Positions 47,265 through 58,535 of a stretch of DNA of 64,000 nt are shown piece by piece (positions within the stretch are counted from its first letter, which is position 1; each line of letters opens with the position of its first letter). The notes beneath the pieces are model-generated. The model did not search any database, was not told the origin of the DNA, and saw only the letters and a list, made by a program, of their open reading frames with translations. The stretch is from Mytilisepta virgata (lineage: Eukaryota; Mollusca; Bivalvia; Mytilida; Mytilidae): contig CM051512.1 in assembly GCA_028015205.1 (NCBI GenBank), positions 20,677,139-20,741,138 of the forward strand. Direction: 5' to 3'. A program made the translations under genes and the position numbers.

Positions 47265-47720
47265 ATTTATATACGCCCATCTTTAAAGACGGGACGTATT
47301 ATGGTATACCGTTGTTTCCGTCTGTCGTCCACACTTCGGACAACAACTCGAAAAAGCTTTCACCAATTTTCATGAAACTTTGGTGACTTATTTAAATCTA
47401 TTGACATAAGCTCTCTTTTGTTTTTTTCTCTCATAAATTCCGATATGACATGGATCTTTATTCGTTGAAAAATCGTCAAAAACTGTCAATTTTTCACACT
47501 TTGCACGGTTATGGAATTTTATTCGTTTAAATTTTGTTCATTAAAAAGGGGGGATTTTTAACATGTCATGCTGTATCTTAAGAACGCATTGTCCTATTTA
47601 CTTAAAACTTTAAACAGTTGTTTGTTGTGATAGTCTAAAGGTCTTTATACTTTTTGGTGAAGTTACAATTTTTTGTTCCAGAGTGGGACGCGACCTACCC
47701 GGTATTCATAAAAAATAAGC
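47265..47720. repeat. Probable dispersed repeat ('acgcccatctttaaagacgg' type)
   Basis: The start, 'atacgcccatctttaaagac' followed by 'gggacgtattatggtatacc', and the 'cttcggacaac...catgaaactttggtga' phrase are of the kind seen in the 22830 and 44570 repeats. No second full copy is in the window, so this is by resemblance only. Confidence 0.35.
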
Positions 47721-49162
47721 AACAAAATCAAAGGGTCTATACGTTGACTGGTGAAATTTTATTTTTATTTCCTGGACGACAGGTGTATCATGCCCTCATG
47801 TTGCAGCAGTTTATTTTTTTTCTGCCTGGAAAACAGACTTGATCATGTTAGGGGAAACCAACAATTATTCTGTAAATTGTTTTATTTTTAATTGCCAAAT
47901 ATGTTATAAATTTCTACCTATTTCTAAGGCTCATATACAACTAAATTATATATTTCTTAACAATTTACTTGTACTTGAACAAAAATGTTTTACTTTGTCA
48001 GGTCCTGATAAAAAAGTATATTCTAATTTGTACAGTCACAAGGATCTTATGTAGATGTATACTTAATATAAAATTTTCCATTTTTATTAATAGGATGGTG
48101 ATAGTTTACAGCCAAAGAGCCTGTTGAATATGGAACATATTAAATGTAAAATTGTCAGTTGTGGAGTTGGGACAAAGTTGAGCTGAAGAAAACTGACTGT
48201 ATTATACACTGTACGGCAGTAGCAGTTTGAACAAGAGATTGAATTTTAATTTGACTAGATGAATTGAAAATTGAAATACATAATGACATTTCTGGAGTAA
48301 TCCTGAAAAATGTTGATTTAAAAGTTTCTGAAATGTTCATCACACCATGAAAAAAAACCCCCAATCGATGTATTTGAATTACAGAAAAAGATAAATCAGT
48401 TTTGGATAATTATATAACGCTAACTGAATGAAAGTTTCTATATTTAGTTTGAAAAATGTTCATTGAAATATTTTTTAATTCAGAATACAAAAAATCAATA
48501 GATTTAATTTATATATTTATTTTGTTTATATGTTTTGATGTTCTTTATAAAAAAAAATATCTTTAAAATCCTGCACATGTGTATTTCTTATATTTGGTAT
48601 GGACGTATTGCTCTATTGTGAGGAATTGCTTTCTACTTGGTGAATATTAAAAGATATCAGTTAAGCATCAATAAGGCATCATTCCATTAGATTGAACATA
48701 CATTTGGAAAGATTACCTGTACATGTATCTAGTGTTTTGATTGTCCTCAAAAGAGATCAACATTCACAATTCAAGGCAGAAACCCCCCAAAAATGTAAAA
48801 AAAATCATAGATCCTTTAAGAAAAGTGTTGAAATGGCCACTCCAAATTGATGATTTAAAAAAAAATTCTAGAAACGTTTAATAAAAAAAGAAATAATGAG
48901 GACCCAAGTTTGGTGAAATGAGCAATAGGAGACTGGACCTCCAACAGATATGATTGTCATTATTTTAAAATAATGTTTCATTTTTTTTGTATTGAGTATT
49001 GAAATACTTTGTGATATTTATTATTATTAGATTTATTAAAATCATGTGTCTTGAGTAATTTTTCAAGTTCTATTTTAAGATGAGTTGGTAAGAATTTGTA
49101 TAAAATTTCTTGCTCTGTAGTAAGTGAACTTGATATCTCTGCTTAAGGCTTTGATAAAACAT

Positions 49163-49350
49163 TCAAGTAAAGTCAAGAAATACCAACGGGATATTCGAAG
49201 GAGGAGGAAATCGAAACAACAAACAAACTCCGAAGAGCAACGAAGACAAAGACCAAAAGAATACAAGCACTACAATTAAAAACTTTAACCATGAACAACA
49301 TGGACCCCACCAAAAAACGGGGGGGGGGGGTGTAGACTCAGGTGCTCCGG
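49163..49350 (-). repeat. Dispersed retroelement-tail repeat, minus orientation
   Basis: This shares 'agtcaagaaataccaa', 'gggatattcgaaggagga' and 'ggtgctccgga' with 26093-26330 and 58075-58280. Confidence 0.75.
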
Positions 49351-51065
49351 AGTAAGCATTCTGTTGACAAGTAAAGCAAGAACCAACAATTGTGCAAGTA
49401 TCATTTAGGCTGGGGGGGACGTTTTATGACCAAAGGGTGCATCGATGAACTTGAAACCCCTATCCAAAATTATGCACATATCGAATTTGTGACCCGAAAA
49501 TATCCAGGAAAGCTAAAATTACATATCCAAAATTATCCAAAAATAATAAAAGTCAGTTATCATCATGAGACATATTTAAAGTCAACCTGAATTCTCCTCG
49601 GTGCTTTATAAAAATCTGCAGAAATGTTTAAAATCCTGACCCAAATTTCTCCAGTGTCAAAAAAATCCTGACCTGAAATCTCCACCAGTTTGTAAAATAT
49701 TGACCGGAATTTGCTGCACGTCCTGTATCTAGTATCATTGAGTTACACACCCACCCCCACTCCCCGTCCGAGCATTGGGGATGGTTAAAGGTCATGTTGA
49801 TAGCAAGTGATGCAGAATCAATTCTGAATGAATTCTTTGCCATGATCAAGTTCTCCTGTAAAAGCTTTGTCTTATGTACACATTGACCAAGAAAAGTTAA
49901 TATGGCTCATACATTTCAAGGTAGAAGTTACATCTATTCCTAAGCAAAGAAGGTAGTTTTTCTCCCAAGTAGTGATTAATTACCGATAGTCCACAATTTT
50001 TAAGCATATAAACCTTTGCATCCAGACTCTGGTTTCAGAAGCTATCTGCATGTGAAATTTGGCAGTCTACAGTCAAAAATAATCTCTGAACTTTAAAATT
50101 TAATTCCTTGTCAAATTTAGGGAGATTTCAACAAATGAAAGCAAATATTTTATTTGAAAATGAAAATAAAAATTTAATTGTAACATTTTGGCATATGGTC
50201 CTACTGGGTTGGTATAAATACATAAACATGTGGGGTTTTGTATACATTTTGCTTGAGCCAAAATATTAAATCTGATCGTTCTGAAACCTGGTGGGTTGAA
50301 ATCCTGTGAAAAAATCAACTACACTGGTATGATATGTGGAATGCTGAATGTATAATTTATCCAGATCCCATTGTGCATCCCCCCTACTTTTGTTGAGTTG
50401 TGTTTCAGTAAACCTAAACCGAATGTAAATTGATTTTTCCCAGAGAAACAAAAACAGTATTGTTTATTTATTTAATATGGTAACAATACACTATTAAAAC
50501 TATGTTCATAATATTTGCGCTTCTAAAATTTATATCACTGGTTTCCGACTACTTGCACTTTTGCGAAATATTTGTACACCCGGTCCATTGTTGGTAATTC
50601 GATGTAGCATGCGAATGAGCAATCACGTGACTGAAATAATTACCAGGTAGGTACCTCTTGTCATTGTCATTATTTTAGTAACATATGATAAATATGAAGA
50701 GTATTCCTTACTTAAATGGAAAAGACCCAATATTATGAGATAATAAATAAAACAGTTGCCTTAACATCGCTGCGGAGGTTTAATCCATCATTTTCTACAT
50801 AAGGAAATATCGTACCAAGTCATGAATATGACAGTTGTTTTCCATTCGTAAGATGTGTTTCAGCTTTTGATTTTGCCATTTTTAAGGACTTTCCGTTTTG
50901 AATTTCCCTTGGCATTTTTTAATATTATTTGGTTAAAGAATGAAATGTGTTCAATAAGGAAAAGATACAATTAGCAAGACCAAAACGACAATTAATGACT
51001 AGATACTATTATAGTATAGTGTAGGTGATCGCACTTATTGGTAGCAACTCTTAACAATCTACCGA

Positions 51066-51111
51066 GTCTCCCTGCAGAAATATTTGAAAACCTCAATAGT
51101 TTAAAGTATCT
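51066..51111 (+). pseudogene. Truncated array LRR cassette (5' part and acceptor deleted)
   Basis: A deletion joins 'aacaatctaccga' of the intron directly to 'gtctccctgcag' of the exon, so the acceptor and first eight or so codons are gone. The remaining exon and its 'gtaagt' donor are present (EIFENLNSLKYL). It cannot act as a normal cassette. The unit is also shortened near 50915. Confidence 0.85.
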
Positions 51112-52027
51112 GTAAGTATTAAAATCGCCGATATTCAAGAAAGAAGAAAAAATGTATAATCTTAATGCAAGTTTCAAAATACTGAATAAAACAATTTCTC
51201 TGACCTATTTTTCATTGATGAAAGTTATATAATTAATAACATTATAATTATACGACAATGCTAAACAGATATATGTGTAATATTTTGATAGACTAACAAC
51301 CACCTCATTAGTTTCATTTTGCAAAAGTTATTTTACCACAAAGTTATTTTATTGAACTGATCTAAACTAATTTTAAGCTGATGTGAATGACGACAGACGC
51401 CTTTTTAATCCTTTTATTTTATTTAATATTATTTTGTTAAAGAATAAAATGTGTTCAATAAGGAAAAGATACAATTAGCAAAAGCAAAACGACATTTAAT
51501 GACTAGATACTACTATAGTATAGTGTAGATGGTCGCACATATTGGTATCAATTCTTTAAAAATCTACCGAGTATATAGTTTTTCATTAGACCTTCCACGT
51601 GTTTAATATGCTTCAAAGTTTATTTACGGAACATTGTACAATGTTGTATTTCCCAATTTTTGACGTTTTTTACTTATTATGGCTGTTTGTTTTGCTCACC
51701 CATGGTTGTCAATATAATGGAATACTATGCGACTGTCCTATAAGTAAGAGGTTTAGCTGGCTATAAAACCAGGTTTAATCCATCATTTTTTAAATACGGA
51801 AATATCGTGCCAAATCAGGAATATGACAGCTGTTTTCATTCGTAAGATGTGTTTCAGCCTTTGATTTTGCCATTTTGTAAGGACTTTCCGTTTTGAATTT
51901 TCCTTGGCATTTTTCTTATTTTACTTTTTTCGAAGATAATTAATAACATTAAAATTATAATGGAAAGGGAAAAGCATTATCTCTTAAATTTGTTTTAATA
52001 TCTATATTTTTCCACTATATTTAACAG

Positions 52028-52099
52028 GGATCTGTCATCGAATGCTCTTGAGAGTCTCCCAGCAGTACTATTTGAAAACCTCAATAGTTTAAATTCTCT
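52028..52099 (+). CDS. Array LRR cassette (SSNALES, PAVLF variant)
   Basis: Intact borders and phase; encodes DLSSNALESLPAVLF then ENLNSLNSL. Ser6 is Ala. It is unusual in also having a change in the second half (Glu13 to Val). Confidence 0.9.
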
Positions 52100-53001
52100 G
52101 TAAGTATTAAAATCGCTGATATTCAAGAAAGGAGAAATGTATAATCTTTATACATGTTTCTAAATACTGAATAAACCAATTTCCCTGACAAATTTTTCAT
52201 TGATGAAAATTAAATAATTACTAACATAATAATTATACGACAATCCTAAACCGATATATGTGTAATATTTTGATATACTAACAACCACCTCATTAGTTTC
52301 ATTTTGCAAAAGTTATTTTACCATAAAGTTATTTTATTGAACTGATCTAAACTCATTTTTAGCTGATGTGAATGACGACAGACGCCTTTTACTCCTTTTA
52401 TTTTATTTAATATTATTTGGTTAAAGAATGAAATGTGTTCAATAAGGAAAAGATACAATAGGCAAGACCAAAACGACATTTAATGACTAGATACTACTGT
52501 AGTATAATGTAGGTGATCGCACTTATTGGTAGCAATTCTTTAACAATCTCCCGAGGATATAGTTTTTTCATAAGAACTTCCACGAGTTTAATATGCTTCA
52601 CAGTTTATTTACAGAACATTGTATTTCCCAATTTTTGACGTTTTTACCTATTATGGCTGTTTGTTTTGCTCACACATGGTTGTCAATATAATGGAATTCT
52701 ATGCGACTGTCGTATAAGTGAGAGGTTTAGCTAGCTATAAAACCAGGTTTAATCCATCATTTTCTACAGAAGGAAATATCGTACTACGTCAGGAATATGA
52801 CAGTTGTTTTCATTCGGAAGATGTGTTTCAGCTTTTCATTTTACCATTTTTTAAGGATTTTCCGTTTTGAATTTCCCTTGGCATTTTGTTATTTTACTTT
52901 TTTCCTAAGATATATAATAACATAAATATTATAATGGAAAGGAAAAGGATAATCTCTTTAATTTGTTTTTAATATCTATATTTTCCACTATATTTAACAA
53001 G

Positions 53002-53072
53002 TATCTGTCATCGAGTTCTCTTGAGAGTCTCCCTGCAGAACTATTTGAAAACCTCAATAGTTTAAATTCTCT
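53002..53072 (+). pseudogene. Array LRR cassette with shifted acceptor and dead donor
   Basis: The acceptor 'aacagggatctg' has become 'aacaagtatctg', moving AG one base to the right, so the exon loses one base and its frame. The donor 'gtaagt' is 'gaaagt'. The coding body (YLSSSSLESLPAELF) is otherwise good and has no stop. Loss of function is recent. Confidence 0.8.
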
Positions 53073-53874
53073 GAAAGTATTAAAGTCGGTGATATTCAAG
53101 AAAGGAGAAGAAATGTGTAATCTTAATGACAGTTTCTCAGTACTGAAGAAACCAATTTCTCTGACCAATTTTTATTTGATGACAATTAAATAATTAATAA
53201 CATAATAATTATACGACAATGCTTAATATATGTGTAATATTTTGATATACTAACAACCACCTCATTAGTTTCATTTTGCAAAAGTTATTTTACCACAAAG
53301 TTATTATTTTATTGAACTGATCTAAACTCATTTTAAGCTGATGTGAATGACGACACACGCCTTTTAACTCCATTTAATTTATTGAATATTATTTTCTTAA
53401 AGAATGAAATGTGTTCAATAAGGAAAATATACAATAAGCAAAACCAAAACGACAATTAATGACTAGATACTACTATAGTTTAGTGTAGTTGGTCGCACTT
53501 ATTGGTAGCAATTCTTTAACAATCTACCGAGGATATAGTTTTTCATTAGACCTTCCACGTGATTGATATGCTTCACGGTTTATTTACAGAACATTGTATT
53601 TCCCAAAGGAATTCTATGCGTCTGTCCCATAGGTGAGAGGTTTATCTGGCTATAAAACCAGGTTTAATCCATCATTTTCTACATAAGGAAATATCGTACC
53701 AAATCAGGAAGATGACAGTTGTTTTCATTCGTAAGATGTGTTTCAGCTTTTGATTTTGCCATTTTTAAGGACTTTCCGTTTTGAATTTCCCTTGGAATTT
53801 TTGTTATTTTACTTTTTTCCAAAGATAATTAATAACATAAAATTTATCATGGAACGGGAAAAGCATTATCTCTT

Positions 53875-53924
53875 TTGAGTCTCCCTGCAGAAGTATTTGA
53901 GAACCTCAATAGTTTAAATTCTCT
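53875..53924 (+). pseudogene. Truncated array LRR cassette (5' part deleted)
   Basis: 'aagcattatctctt' of the upstream intron is joined directly to 'ttgagtctccctgcagaagt', removing the acceptor and first codons. The donor 'tctct|gtaagt' remains. Confidence 0.85.
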
Positions 53925-54826
53925 GTAAGTATTAAAGTCGCTGATATTCAAGAAAGGAGAAGAAATGTATAATCTTAATGCATGTTTCTAAATACTGAAT
54001 AAACCAATTTCTCTGACAAATTTTTCAATTATGAAAATTAAATAATTACTAACATAATAATTATACGACAATCCTAAACAGATATATGCGTTATATTTAG
54101 ATATACTAACAACCACCTCATTAGTTTAATGTTGCAAAAGTTATTTTACCACAAAGTTATTATTTTATTGAACTGATCTTAACTCATTGTGTGAATGAAG
54201 ACACACGCCTTTTACTCCTTTTATTTTATTTAATATTATTTGGTTAAAGAATGAAATGTGTTCAATAAGGAAAAGATACAATAAGCAAGACCAAAACGAC
54301 ATTTAATGACTAGATACTACTATAGTATAGTGTAGGTGATTGCACTTATTGGTAGCAATTCTTTAACAATCTACCGAGGATATAGTTTTTTCATAAGAAC
54401 TTCCACGTGTTTAATATGCTTCACAGTTTATTTACAGAACATTGTATTTCCCAATTTTTGACGTTTTTACCTATTATGGCTGTTTGTTTTGCTCACACAT
54501 GGTTGTCAATAAAATGGAATTCTATGCGACTGTCGTATAAGTGAGAGGTTTATCTGGCTATAAAACCAGGTTTAATCCATCATTTTCTACATAAGAAAAT
54601 ATCGTACCAAGTCAGGAATATAACAGTTTTTTTCATTCGTAAGATGTGTTTCAGCTTTTGATTTTGCCATTTTTTGAGGCCTTTCCGTTTTGAATTTCCC
54701 TTGGCATTTTTGTTATTTTACTTTTTTCCAAAGATAATTAATAACATAAAAATTATCATGGAAAGGGAAAAGCATTATCTCTTAAATTTGTTTTTAATAA
54801 TTATATTTTCCCCCTATATTTAACAG

Positions 54827-54898
54827 GGATCTGTCAACGAATCTTTTTGAGAGTCTCCCTGCAGAACTATTTGAAAACCTCAATAGTTTAAATTCTCT
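54827..54898 (+). CDS. Array LRR cassette (STNLFES variant)
   Basis: Intact; encodes DLSTNLFESLPAELF: Ser4 to Thr, Ser6 to Leu and Leu7 to Phe. The second half is consensus. Confidence 0.9.
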
Positions 54899-55743
54899 GT
54901 AAGTATTAAAATCGCTGATATTCAAGAAAGGAGAAGAAATGTATAATCTTAATGCATGTTTCTAAATACTGAATAAACCAATTTCTCCGACCAATTTTTC
55001 ATTGATGAAAATTAAATAATGACTAACATAATAGTTATACGACAATGCTAAACATATATATGTGTAATATTTTGATATACTAACAACCACCTCATTAGTT
55101 TCATTTTGCAAAAGGTATTTTACCACAAAGTTATTATTTTATTGAACTGATCTTAACTCATTTTAAGCTGATGTGAATGAAGACAGACGCCTTTTACTCC
55201 TTTAATTTTATTTAATATTATTTGGTTAAAGAATGAAATGTGATCAATAAGGAAAATATACAATTAATAAGACCAAAACGACATTTAATGACTAGATACT
55301 ACTATAGTATAGTGTAGGTGATCGCACTTATTGTAGCAATTCATTAACAATCTACCGAGGATGTAGTTTTTTCATAAGAACTTCCACGTGTTTAATATGC
55401 TTCACAGTTTATTTACAGAACATTATTTATTTAATGGAATTCTATGCGACTGTCGTATAAGTGAGAGGTTTCGCTAGCTATAAAACCAGGTTTAATCCAT
55501 CATTTTCTACATAAGGAAATATCGTACCAAGTCAGGAATATGACAGTTGTTTTCATTCGTAAGATGTGTTTCAGCTTTTGATTTTACCATTTTTTAAGGA
55601 ATTTCCGTTTTGAATTTCCCTTGGCATTTTGTTATTTTACTTTTTTCCTGAGATATATAATAACATAAATATTATAATGGAAAGGAAAAGCAGAATCTCT
55701 TTAATTTGTTTTTAATATCTATATTTTCGACTATATTTAACAG

Positions 55744-55815
55744 GGATCTGTCATGGAATGATTTTGAGAGTCTCCCTGCAGAACTATTTGAAAACCTCAA
55801 TAGTTTAAATTCTCT
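55744..55815 (+). CDS. Array LRR cassette (SWNDFES variant)
   Basis: Intact; encodes DLSWNDFESLPAELF: Ser4 to Trp, Ser6 to Asp and Leu7 to Phe. The second half is consensus. Upstream and downstream introns are of the array type. Confidence 0.9.
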
Positions 55816-56525
55816 GTAAGTATTAAAGTCGCTGATATTCAAGAAAGGAGAAGAAATGTATAGTCTTAATGCATGTTTCTCAATACTGAAGAAACCACTT
55901 TCTCTGACTAATTTTTCATTGATGAAAATTAAATAATTAATAACATAATAATTATACCTCAATGATAAACAGATATATGTGTAATATTTTGATAGACTAA
56001 CAACCAGCTCATTAGTTCCATTTTGCAAAAGGTATTTTACCACAAAGTTATTATTTTACTGAACTGATCTAAACTCCTTTTAAGCTGATGTGAATGACGA
56101 CAGACGCCTTTTTACTCCTTTTATTTTATTTAATATTATTTCGTTCAAGACTAAAATGTGTTCAATAAGGAAAAGATACAATAAGGAAGACCAAAACAAC
56201 AATTAATGACTAAATAATATTATAGTATAGTGATTTGCTCAAACATGGTTGTCAATATAATGGAATTCTATGCGACTGTCGTATAAGTGAGAAGGTTAGC
56301 TAGTTATAAAACCAGGTTTAATCCATCATTTTCTACATATTAAGGAAATATCGTACCAAGTCACGAATATGACAGTTGTTTTCATTCGTAAGATGTGTTT
56401 CAACTTTTCGTTTTGAATTTCCCTGGGCATTTTTGTTATTTTACTTTTTTCCAAAGACTATTAAGGAAAAGTATTATCTCTTAAATTTGTTTTTAATATC
56501 TATATTTTTCCACTATATTTAACAG

Positions 56526-56572
56526 GGATCTGTCATGGAATTCTTTTGAGAATCTCCCTGCAGAACTATTTA
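56526..56572 (+). pseudogene. Truncated array LRR cassette (3' part and donor deleted)
   Basis: The normal acceptor is present and the frame starts DLSWNSFENLPAELF, but after that codon the sequence jumps to 'ataaggaaaagatatgtata', so the second half and donor are lost. Confidence 0.85.
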
Positions 56573-56653
56573 TAAGGAAAAGATATGTATAATCTTAATG
56601 CAAGTTTCAAAATGGTGAATAAACCAATTTCTCTGATCAATTTTGCATTGATG

Positions 56654-56917
56654 TTTGTTTGTTTAGTTGAGGTTTATTGCCGTTTTCAGCACTTTTCGGC
56701 CATTTCGCGGCGGCCAGTTTTTATTGGTGGAGGAAGCCGGAGTACCCGGAGAGAACCACCGACCTTCGGTAGGAAAATTGGCAATCCTTGTCAATTAGGA
56801 TCGGAGTCGAACACACCCCGCCACAGGTGAGATTCCAACTCACAACCCCAGCGTTGACAGGCTAGTGATCATTAGTAGTCATGACGAGCTACCTAGACCT
56901 CTCGGCCACCGAGGCCC
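56654..56917 (-). mobile_element. tRNA-derived SINE with target duplication
   Basis: On the minus strand the element begins 'gggcctcggtggccgagagg', an A-box-like head, followed by a B-box-like 'gttggaatctc', a body and a tail toward 'aaacaaacaaa'. Imperfect repeats of about 16 bases flank it: 'aattttgcattgatg' (ending 56653) and 'aatttttcattgatg' (about 56919-56933). Uninterrupted array units contain this site once. It is younger than the unit it sits in. Confidence 0.85.
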
Positions 56918-57455
56918 TAATTTTTCATTGATGCAAATTAAATAATTAATAACATAATAATTTGACGACAATGCTAAACGGATGTATGTGTAATATTTTG
57001 ATAGACTAACAACCAGCTCATTAGTTCCATTTTGCAAAAGGTATTTTACCACAAAGTTATTATTTTATTGAACTGATCGAAACTCATTTTAAGCTGATGT
57101 GAATGACGACAGACGCCTTTTTACTCCTTTTATTTTATTTAATATTATTTTGTTCAAGACTAAAATGTGTTCAATAAGGAAAAGATACAATAAGCAAGAC
57201 CAAAACAACAATTAATGACTAAATAATATTATAGTGTAGTGTAGTTGGTCGCACTTATTGGTAGCAATTCTTTAACAATCTACCGAGTATATAGTTTTTC
57301 ATAAGACCTTCCACGCGTTTAATATGCTTCACATTTTATTTACAGAACCTTGTGTTTCCAAAGATAATAGCTTAAAAATTATATTGGAAAAGGAAAAGCA
57401 TTATCTCTTAGTATTTAATATAATAATATCTATATTTTTCCACTATATCTAACAG

Positions 57456-57528
57456 GGATTTGGAAATAAATTCTCTTTAGAGTCTCCCTGTAGAACTAAT
57501 TGAAAACCTCAATATTTTAAAAATTCTC
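57456..57528 (+). pseudogene. Last array LRR cassette, with stop and lost donor
   Basis: The acceptor is intact ('atatctaacag') but codon 8 is TAG (DLEINSL-stop), one or more bases are inserted near the end, and the donor reads 'ctttaagt'. It is non-functional. Confidence 0.85.
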
Positions 57529-57609
57529 TTTAAGTATTAAAGTCGCCGATATTGAAGAAAGGAGAATAAATGCAAGTTTCAAAATGCTGAATAAACCAAT
57601 TTCTCTATT

Positions 57610-58070
57610 TTTCTCATGGGCAAATTTCTGATGATTTAAAATTAAACATTTTTACTATTATTTTTAAAATTTTTAATGAGTTAATTCAATTTAAAACAAT
57701 CAACATAAACAAGACAGAATTACGTGTCAAGATCAAGAGTTTGTAACTATTCTACTGAACGTCGATTTCTATTTAAATATATAGATAAGTTTAGAATATT
57801 TCTGATTTTAAAAATGAAGAGAGAGAAAACTGCATATCATACTATTTTATAGACCTGTCAAACCCCCACGCAATTAGTTTCTTTCCTACAATTTTAATGC
57901 CTGAATTTTTTAAGAAATACATATTCAGTGTCATTTATTGTCATACTCAAGAATTTAAAAAAAACGATTAACTGATTCATGAATGAAAGTTGTATACTTT
58001 TTTCTATCATGAAAGTTCATTTAATGATTTATTAATTAATACGTTTTGCTAAATGTCTTTCGAAAAGGTA
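57610..58070. other. Right flank of array, no recognised feature
   Basis: AT-rich intron sequence without a cassette or clear repeat. Confidence 0.4.
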
Positions 58071-58074
58071 ATAA

Positions 58075-58280
58075 AGTCAAGAAATACCAAAACGATATTC
58101 GAAGGAAGGGATAATTGAAACTCAAGAGAACAATAAAGAGAAGACCAAAACAATACAAACATTAAAATTAAAAACTAAAAACATATGAACGAAATAGACT
58201 CAACCAAAAAACTGGGGGTGCTCCAGAAGATAACCAGTCTCTGTTTACTGCAGGACACTTGCCATGCTGCTCATGTCACT
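58075..58280 (-). repeat. Dispersed retroelement-tail repeat, minus orientation
   Basis: This matches 26093-26330 and 49163-49350 through 'aagtcaagaaataccaa', 'gatattcgaaggaa', 'ggtgctcc' and 'ccatgctgctcatgtca'. Confidence 0.75.
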
Positions 58281-58334
58281 GCTGTCAAAAAAGCTTCTTA
58301 ACCATGATTTTACCTTTAACTTCACCTCTGCTGC

Positions 58335-58535
58335 CCTATACGGAGTAGGAACTGCTTACCCTTCTAGGGCACCTGAGTACACTCCTGATTTTCGTAGGAG
58401 TTCGTGTTGTTCATTGCTTTTATTTTTCAGTGTCTGTTTGTTGTGCATATGACTGTTCTTTTGTCTTCCCAGGTTTGTCTGCCTAATGGATTGCGTTTTT
58501 GGTTCGCTCCTTATGTATATTTGCCTTCTTTATCT
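58335..58535 (+). repeat. Dispersed retroelement-tail repeat, plus orientation
   Basis: This carries 'cggagtaggaactgcttacc', 'aggagttcgtgttgttcatt' and 'cttcccaggtttgtctg'. It lies next to the minus-oriented copy, so two insertions face each other. The frame at 58264-58452 reads through the repeat and is not a gene. Confidence 0.75.

Larger units (their letters stand above)
42421..50776. other. 8.35-kb insertion splitting the LRR array
   Basis: The array unit reads 'gctataaaaccaggtttaat'. On the left it stops after 'gctataaaa' (42419) and on the right it resumes with 'aggtttaatcc' (about 50776), losing only two or three bases. The insert has no single intact element; it holds a SINE relic, small inverted-repeat elements, a (TA)n tract, a LINE 3' end, minisatellites and a retroelement tail. 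I saw no LRR cassette in it. Confidence 0.8.
37150..57605 (+). repeat. Tandem array of LRR-exon units (about 13 units)
   Basis: Units of about 0.8-1.0 kb each begin near 'gacagttgttttcattcgta' (about 37150, 38136, 39117, 40523, 41500, then 50828, 51826, 52797, 53714, 54621, 55538 and 56371). Each carries one 72-nt LRR cassette about 200 bases later and a long conserved intron segment with 'actagatactactatagtat'. One unit has three cassettes. Introns are highly similar between units, showing recent expansion by unequal exchange. The array is interrupted at 42421-50776. Confidence 0.93.

Noticed and set aside
52963..53193. Plus-strand open frame running through the cassette at 53002 into the intron
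   Set aside because: It is open only because both splice sites of this cassette mutated. It is not an independent gene.
37150..57605. CRISPR or bacterial-type repeat array
   Set aside because: Units are about 1 kb, code for LRRs and have eukaryotic splice sites. No short-repeat/spacer structure.
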